A DNA stretch of 11,010 bases, from contig CAJMPF010000033.1 of assembly GCA_905215195.1 (NCBI GenBank), positions 1-11,010 of the forward strand, read 5' to 3'. The notes below the pieces were generated by a model that was given only the letters and a program-made list of their open reading frames with translations, made no database searches and was not told the DNA's origin. Positions within the stretch are counted from its first letter, which is position 1; the number at the start of each line of letters is the position of its first letter. Below are positions 6,386-11,010 of the stretch, piece by piece. A program made the position numbers and the translations under genes. Source of the DNA: an uncultured bacterium. GTDB lineage: Bacteria > Actinomycetota > Coriobacteriia > Coriobacteriales > Coriobacteriaceae.

Positions 6386-8332
6386 TTAGCTATCGGAATG
6401 GCCAGCCGCCGCCTCGGCGCGCTCGGCATTCCACGCAACGAGCGCCTCGTGGACCGCCTTGGCAACATCGGCAGGTATGCCGCGAACTTCCGCGATCTCT
6501 TGCTCGCTCGCCGCGCGCAAACGCTTCATCGAGCCAAAATGGCGCATAAGGGCACGTTTTCTGGTGGGTCCCACGCCTGGAACGTCATCGAGTACCGAAA
6601 CCGTCATGGCTTTATCGCGCAATTCGCGATGGAACGTGATGGCAAAACGGTGCGATTCATCGCGCACCTGTTTAATTAGATAGAGCGACGCGGACCCGGT
6701 TGGAAGCACGACGGGAGTCTCGTCCCAAGGCACGAAAACTTCCTCATCGGCCTTTGCCAAGCCACAAACTGGTATATCGAGCCCAAGAGCCTCAAGTTGC
6801 TTGATCGCAGCGGTCAATTGCGGCTTACCGCCATCGACAACGAGCAAATCGGGGCGCGAGCCAAAGCGCTCGTCGGCCATGCGCTCGGGAGCATAGCGTC
6901 GTCCCAAAACCTCGGACATCGACACGAAGTCGTTTGCCTCGTCCAATTCGGCCTGAATTTTAAAACGACGGTACTGGCTCTTGTCGGCGCGCCCGTTGGT
7001 AAACACCACCATCGAGGCGACGGTAAAGGTTCCGTGCAGCGTCGAGATATCGAAGCACTCGATACGCATCGGCGGCGCCGGCAGCGCCAGCGCGCTTTCG
7101 AGCTCCAGGAGCGCTTGATTGGTGCGGTCGTCAGCGTACCCCGTTCGCATCATGTAGCGCATGAGGGCATGGCGCGCATTTTTGGATGCCATATCGAGCA
7201 AACGGTGCTTTTCGCCACGCTGCGGCCTATGGAGATGGCAAGAGCGTTCGCGCTTGCCCGCAAGCCACTCCCCCAACGCTTCGGCGTCCTCAAGCTCGAC
7301 AGAGAGATTGATCTCGGCTGGAATATCAGCCGTCTCGTCGTAATAGCGCTTAAGAAAGCCCGACTGGAGCTCTTCCTCGTCAACATCAAGACCCTTGTCG
7401 AGAATGAACTCGCAGGTGCGAACCGTTCGGCCCTCGCGAACGACGAAGACGCAAGCGGCAGAGATGGTCTCCTCGCGATAGAAACCGATGACATCGATAT
7501 CGACACTGGAGGGAAAAACGACTTGCTGACGATCGTCCAGACCCCTGATGACCTCCAAACGACGTTTGACGCGTGCCGCGCGCTCAAAGTCGAGCGCCTC
7601 GGCGGCATCCGTCATCTCGGAGGTCAGCTCATCGACGACATCCTTGCGATGGCCCGACAAGAAACGTTCGACACGTTTGACGTTCTTGGCATAGTCGGCA
7701 GGGGAAATCGCGCCGATGCATGCGCCCGGCCCGCGCCCGACATGGTAGTCAAAGCAGGGGCGCCCGTTTTGCGCGCAAATCATATTGACGATGTCTTCCT
7801 CGCCCTTGTGGGACTCGACGATACGACGACAACGACGCCACTCCGCACAGGATGCAGAGCAGATGGGGATAACCTTGCGCAGCGTATCTATCGTCTCACG
7901 TGCCGCACGGCTATCGGTATAGGGTCCAAAATAGCGCGTTCCCGGCTTATGACGCTCACGCGTGTATTTGATAGCGGGATACAGGTCGCCCTTTGTAATG
8001 GCGATAAAGGGGTAGCTCTTGTCATCCTTGAGGTCGACGTTAAAGTACGGATGGTACTGGCCGATCAGGTTGCGCTCGAGTACAAGCGCCTCATGCTCGG
8101 TTTCGACAACGATGTAGTCAAAGCTCGCAACCAATTGCATCATGAGCGGTATTTTTTGGCGCTCATCCTGCAGCGTCACGTACTGGCGCATACGAGAACG
8201 CAGGTTTTTCGCCTTGCCAACGTAGATGACATCGCCCTTGGCATCTTTCCAAAGGTAACATCCGGGCTGCGTGGGAACGCGCGAAACCTGCTCGGCGAGT
8301 GTTGGAATGTTGTCGTGACCGGCCACACGCAC
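6386..8332 (-). CDS. uvrC: UvrC, excinuclease ABC subunit C
   Basis: Makes both incisions in UvrABC nucleotide excision repair. The 648-aa protein has all expected parts: the GIY-YIG nuclease (GCY at 24-26, IYVGKAKNLR at 36-45, metal-site Glu about E81) for the 3' cut; a UVR helix contacting UvrB (~236-262); an RNase H-like nuclease with D428 (IECFDIS), D500 (VVDGGKPQL) and H561 (DESHRFA) for the 5' cut; and tandem helix-hairpin-helix motifs (~581-627). The cysteine region is unusual: C158, C162, C168, C186, C193 and C205 are present, but the usual RC cysteine is G201 (GRGPGAC). The start is GTG 8332, immediately after the murJ TAG; a second GTG at 8326 is also possible. Last gene of ybaK-murJ-uvrC. 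Confidence 0.97.
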   Translation of the reverse strand: MRVAGHDNIPTLAEQVSRVPTQPGCYLWKDAKGDVIYVGKAKNLRSRMRQYVTLQDERQKIPLMMQLVASFDYIVVETEHEALVLERNLIGQYHPYFNVDLKDDKSYPFIAITKGDLYPAIKYTRERHKPGTRYFGPYTDSRAARETIDTLRKVIPICSASCAEWRRCRRIVESHKGEEDIVNMICAQNGRPCFDYHVGRGPGACIGAISPADYAKNVKRVERFLSGHRKDVVDELTSEMTDAAEALDFERAARVKRRLEVIRGLDDRQQVVFPSSVDIDVIGFYREETISAACVFVVREGRTVRTCEFILDKGLDVDEEELQSGFLKRYYDETADIPAEINLSVELEDAEALGEWLAGKRERSCHLHRPQRGEKHRLLDMASKNARHALMRYMMRTGYADDRTNQALLELESALALPAPPMRIECFDISTLHGTFTVASMVVFTNGRADKSQYRRFKIQAELDEANDFVSMSEVLGRRYAPERMADERFGSRPDLLVVDGGKPQLTAAIKQLEALGLDIPVCGLAKADEEVFVPWDETPVVLPTGSASLYLIKQVRDESHRFAITFHRELRDKAMTVSVLDDVPGVGPTRKRALMRHFGSMKRLRAASEQEIAEVRGIPADVAKAVHEALVAWNAERAEAAAGHSDS

Positions 8333-10015
8333 CTACTTGCGACGAAGCAGCGCCGAGACCTCGGGCATCTTAAGGACGACGGCAAGGCCAAAGGTAACAG
8401 CAAGCGAGACGACACCCGCAACGCAAACGTAGCCAAGAGTAATCAGAATCGAGCCGCCAAGTGCCCCGACAAAGTGCTCAAGCGCCCACATGACGCCGGC
8501 GCCTGCGGCAGCACCCAGGCCACCGAGCAAAAGGCCAAAGAAACTGCCATGCAGGATAGATTTGACCTGAAGGCCACGCAGACGACGACGCAGCCACCAC
8601 AGCGAGCAACCGACCAAGATCACGTAGTCGACGACATACGAAAGCGCGATTGCCGGCATACCGAAGCCCAGCACAACGCCAAACAGCAGAACCGAGCCGG
8701 CCTGGCCGATGGCGGAATACAGGCAATAGCGGCTATAGGGCTTCATGTCGAGCAAGGCAGAGAAGCTCTTCTGCATCAACACGACCACGCCGCAGAGCGG
8801 CAGCGAGAACGCCAGGTAGACAAGGAACTCGGACACCAGCGCCACGCCGGACTCATCAAACTTGCCGGCACAGTAAATCATGTTGAGCGGACGCGCGAAG
8901 ACAATCAGGTACAGCGCGAACGGAATCAGGAAGAACAGCATCTGGGCGACGCCACGCGAAATGCCCGTGCGAACGCTGTCGTAATCCTTCTCCTGCGCGT
9001 CGTGAGAGAGCTCGGTATAGAGCGCCGTCGAAAGCGAGGCGGCAATCAGCGCGTAGGGCAGCGTGTACCACAGGCGCGCATAGGCGATGACGGAAGGACC
9101 AGTCTCGGGCTGGACCACCAGCGCGGCAGCGTTGGTGATAGAAGTCGAGACAAACATGCACACCGTGGCGAGCAGCGTCGGGATACCAAGCGCAATCGTC
9201 TGGCGCAGCGCGGGGTCCTTAAAATCGATATGGATATGGGGATGCACGCCGTGCTTGCCAAGCGCGGGAATCTGACATGCCATCTGAACAAAGACACCGA
9301 GGGTCGTACCGGCCGCAATCAAGATGATGCCGGCACGTTCGCCAAACTGTGCGGACACGGGCGCAAAACCCATAAAGCTCGCAATGACGATCACATTGTT
9401 GAGGACCGGGGCAAACGTCGACCAGAAGTAGTCGCGGTGTGCGTTGAGAACGCCCGAGAACACCGAGCCCAAACCATAAAACAGAATCTGGATGGCAAAG
9501 AAACGGAACATGAACGCAGCGGTATCCATGCTGCCGCCGTCACCCGAAAGGAACGATTGCGTCCAGATAAAGCCCGGGGCAAACACGGTCCCCAGCAACG
9601 AAATGCCACCCAGCACCAAAAGCAGAATGCCGAGCAGGTTGCCCACGTACTCGTTCGAGGCCTCGCGACCCTGCTCACGCCTCACGCCCATGTACACGGG
9701 CAAAAACGCCGTCACGAGCATGCCGCCCATCACGAGTTCGTAGAGCATATTGGGCAGGTTGTTGGCGACCTGATAGGAGGACGAGAGTAGCGACATGCCA
9801 ATAGCGGCCGCCATTGCCCACGTTCGGATAAAACCGGTGACGCGAGACACGATGGTCAGGATGGTCATAAGCCCGGCGGAACGACCAACCGTGGAGTAGT
9901 CCGACGAGCCCATGTCGTCAGTGTCATCTCGCGACGAAGGAGCTTCGGACGAGGGTGTCTGAGGCGCAGATTCTCTTGCAAAATGAGCTCCGCGCTTCAA
10001 TTCTTCCTGCGGCAT
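8333..10015 (-). CDS. murJ: MurJ (MviN) lipid II flippase
   Basis: Flips lipid II across the cytoplasmic membrane for peptidoglycan synthesis; a MOP-superfamily transporter. The 560-aa protein has a hydrophilic Ser/Asp/Glu-rich N-tail (~1-45), then about 14 hydrophobic segments. First-helix SRVTGFIRTWAMAAAIG (57-73) carries R58 and R64 at the places of the essential arginines of E. coli MurJ. The NNLPNMLYELVMGGMLVTAF block (85-104) is the Gram-positive form of the conserved second-helix region. The ATG at 10015 is 3 nt past the ybaK stop, with GAGAGGA upstream. An internal ATG (Met35) could also serve as start. Confidence 0.95.
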   Translation of the reverse strand: MPQEELKRGAHFARESAPQTPSSEAPSSRDDTDDMGSSDYSTVGRSAGLMTILTIVSRVTGFIRTWAMAAAIGMSLLSSSYQVANNLPNMLYELVMGGMLVTAFLPVYMGVRREQGREASNEYVGNLLGILLLVLGGISLLGTVFAPGFIWTQSFLSGDGGSMDTAAFMFRFFAIQILFYGLGSVFSGVLNAHRDYFWSTFAPVLNNVIVIASFMGFAPVSAQFGERAGIILIAAGTTLGVFVQMACQIPALGKHGVHPHIHIDFKDPALRQTIALGIPTLLATVCMFVSTSITNAAALVVQPETGPSVIAYARLWYTLPYALIAASLSTALYTELSHDAQEKDYDSVRTGISRGVAQMLFFLIPFALYLIVFARPLNMIYCAGKFDESGVALVSEFLVYLAFSLPLCGVVVLMQKSFSALLDMKPYSRYCLYSAIGQAGSVLLFGVVLGFGMPAIALSYVVDYVILVGCSLWWLRRRLRGLQVKSILHGSFFGLLLGGLGAAAGAGVMWALEHFVGALGGSILITLGYVCVAGVVSLAVTFGLAVVLKMPEVSALLRRK

Positions 10016-10018
10016 CGC

Positions 10019-10519
10019 TCAGTCCTCTCTCGTAATCGCGGCAACCGTCGCCCCGCAAAATGCAATTAAATCATCGGGTGCAAGCTCGAGCTGATAACCA
10101 CGCTTGCCTCCCGAAATAAAAATGGTATCCCAAAGGACACACGTCTCATCAATGAGCGTCCGGTAGCGTTTTTTCATACCGACCGGGCTGCAGCCGCCGC
10201 GAACGTAGCCAGTCGCCGCAAGCAAATCCTTCACATGCATCATGACCAAGGACTTCTCCCCCGCGGCACGCGCGGCGGACTTTAGATCGAGCTCATCGGC
10301 AACAGGGATGCAGCACACGACATGGTCGTTGGACGGCGTCACGCAGACCAAGGTCTTAAATCCTTGACCGGGCTCCTCGCCAAGCTGCTCCGAAATCGCG
10401 ACCCCCAGGCCCACCGACTCATCACCATCGTCTTCGTACGTATGTAGAACATAGGAAATGCCGGCGCTTTCCAGCTCGCGCATCGCATTGGTTTTTGGCG
10501 TCTTTACAGCCTTTGCCAT
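10019..10519 (-). CDS. ybaK: YbaK/EbsC-family Cys-tRNA(Pro) deacylase
   Basis: A trans-editing enzyme that hydrolyses cysteine mischarged on tRNA-Pro. I place the start at ATG 10519 (166 aa, MAKAVKTPKTNAMRELESAG), with AAAGGA 7 nt upstream; the reading frame extends further upstream, but that part does not look like the family. Hallmarks are the substrate-site lysine in GFKTLVC (K55), GYVRGGCSPVGMKK (104-117) and SGGKRGYQLELAPDDLI (136-152). The length is normal. First gene of the ybaK-murJ-uvrC operon. The YbaK assignment rests on the family; close relatives such as ProX-like editors lack this GGCSP motif. Confidence 0.93.
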   Translation of the reverse strand: MAKAVKTPKTNAMRELESAGISYVLHTYEDDGDESVGLGVAISEQLGEEPGQGFKTLVCVTPSNDHVVCCIPVADELDLKSAARAAGEKSLVMMHVKDLLAATGYVRGGCSPVGMKKRYRTLIDETCVLWDTIFISGGKRGYQLELAPDDLIAFCGATVAAITRED

Positions 10520-10556
10520 GACATATCCTTTCCCTCGCATTCGGACGCGAAGATTA

Positions 10557-10587
10557 AGTATATGTCCAATTCGGCTGCATACGTCAC
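10557..10587 (-). promoter_or_regulatory. Possible promoter of ybaK-murJ-uvrC
   Basis: TATACT (10562-10557) matches 5 of 6 of the -10 consensus. The best -35 is GTGACG (10587-10582) at 19 bp. It lies between the uvrA stem-loop and the ybaK start, which is where a promoter is expected. Confidence 0.35.
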
Positions 10588-10600
10588 TTCGACACAGCAA

Positions 10601-10631
10601 GCGCCATCGAATCACGAGGAGTCGATGGCGC
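10601..10631 (-). terminator. Perfect 10-bp stem-loop after uvrA
   Basis: GCGCCATCGA (10601-10610) and TCGATGGCGC (10622-10631) are exact complements around an 11-nt loop, 20 nt past the uvrA stop. On the minus strand it is followed by TTGCTGTGT, a poor U-tract. Its position between uvrA and the ybaK promoter supports termination. Confidence 0.65.
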
Positions 10632-10651
10632 CCATAAACTGAATCGCCTAT

Positions 10652-11010
10652 TTATTGAGCATCAAGTTGAGCCTGACGCTCCCGGTCACGCCTGAGCAAC
10701 GGCGCCAAAAACTTGCCCGTATAACTCTGCGGACAGTCCGCAACCTGCTCCGGTGTGCCCGAAACCACGACGGTTCCGCCGCCGTTACCGCCCTCGGGAC
10801 CCATATCGATCAGGCGGTCGGCAACCTTGATGACATCAAGGTTATGCTCAATCACCAGCACCGTGTTGCCCGCATCGACCAAGCGCTGCAGTACATCGAG
10901 CAGCTGGCGGACATCCTCAAAATGAAGGCCGGTCGTCGGCTCGTCCAAAATATAGAACGTCTTGCCCGTCTGGCGTCGATGAAGCTCCTTGGCGAGCTTC
11001 ACACGCTGCG
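10652..11010 (-). CDS. uvrA: UvrA, excinuclease ABC subunit A, C-terminal 118 residues (rest outside window)
   Basis: UvrA is the dimeric damage-recognition ATPase of nucleotide excision repair. The visible part begins with QRVKLAKEL, the end of the second ABC signature (normally LSGGEAQRVKLA). It continues through Walker B TFYILDEPTTGLHFED, the H-loop region VIEHNLDVIKVAD, DMGPEGGNGGG, and the typical SYTGKFLAPLL tail. The TAA is at 10654-10652. The gene starts beyond the right edge. Confidence 0.97.
   Translation of the reverse strand, partial: QRVKLAKELHRRQTGKTFYILDEPTTGLHFEDVRQLLDVLQRLVDAGNTVLVIEHNLDVIKVADRLIDMGPEGGNGGGTVVVSGTPEQVADCPQSYTGKFLAPLLRRDRERQAQLDAQ

Noticed and set aside
6338..6679. 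113-codon plus-strand frame at the uvrC end
   Set aside because: Mostly antisense to the helix-hairpin-helix region of uvrC; no ribosome binding site or domain.
6797..9790. 997-codon plus-strand frame opposite uvrC and murJ
   Set aside because: Spans two unrelated minus-strand genes and their boundary; Arg/Gln/His-rich composition without domains.

Overview
The window looks like chromosomal DNA from a high-GC Gram-positive of the class Coriobacteriia, most likely Collinsella or a close relative. This is inferred from four things: GC-rich codon use, a Tat-type lipoprotein binding protein, an oligopeptide transporter with permease and ATPase fused, and a UvrC with the 'GRGPGAC' cysteine-motif variant. 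No rRNA, tRNA, CRISPR array, insertion sequence or phage gene was found. Apart from the first ~300 bp, all genes lie on the minus strand.

Layout, left to right. (1) 1-302 (+) holds the middle of an Obg/CgtA GTPase that stops abruptly after the GLGH motif. Facing it on the minus strand, 365 to about 270 reads like the N-terminus of an AXE1-type acetylxylan esterase. The two fragments meet in a ~24-bp shared stretch, so this is a breakpoint or an assembly chimera. (2) 446-6020 (-) is a complete peptide-type (or oligosaccharide) ABC importer operon, transcribed oppA, oppB, oppC-oppD fusion, oppF. A hairpin-dense 157-nt gap separates oppA from oppB; the other junctions have 0-3 nt gaps. (3) 6021-6385 is the control region of the opp operon. 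It holds a good promoter (6253-6285), then a 95-nt element that folds into a three-way junction (6131-6225), and a hairpin that covers the oppA Shine-Dalgarno. (4) 6386-10519 (-) is a tight operon transcribed ybaK, murJ, uvrC (3-nt and 0-nt gaps). (5) 10652-11010 (-) is the 3' end of uvrA, followed by a perfect 10-bp stem-loop.

Function. The opp genes encode a lipoprotein receptor (OppA), a two-subunit membrane channel (OppB and the OppC half of the fusion) and two ATPases (the OppD half and OppF). UvrA and UvrC are nucleotide excision repair proteins, here close together but separated by YbaK (Cys-tRNA(Pro) editing) and MurJ (lipid II flippase). uvrB is not in the window.

The best candidate for something undescribed is the three-way-junction leader upstream of oppA. 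It sits about 20-25 nt after a predicted transcription start and ends ~110 nt before the start codon. I do not recognise it as a known riboswitch class. All structure and homology statements come from reading by eye; no search or folding program was run.
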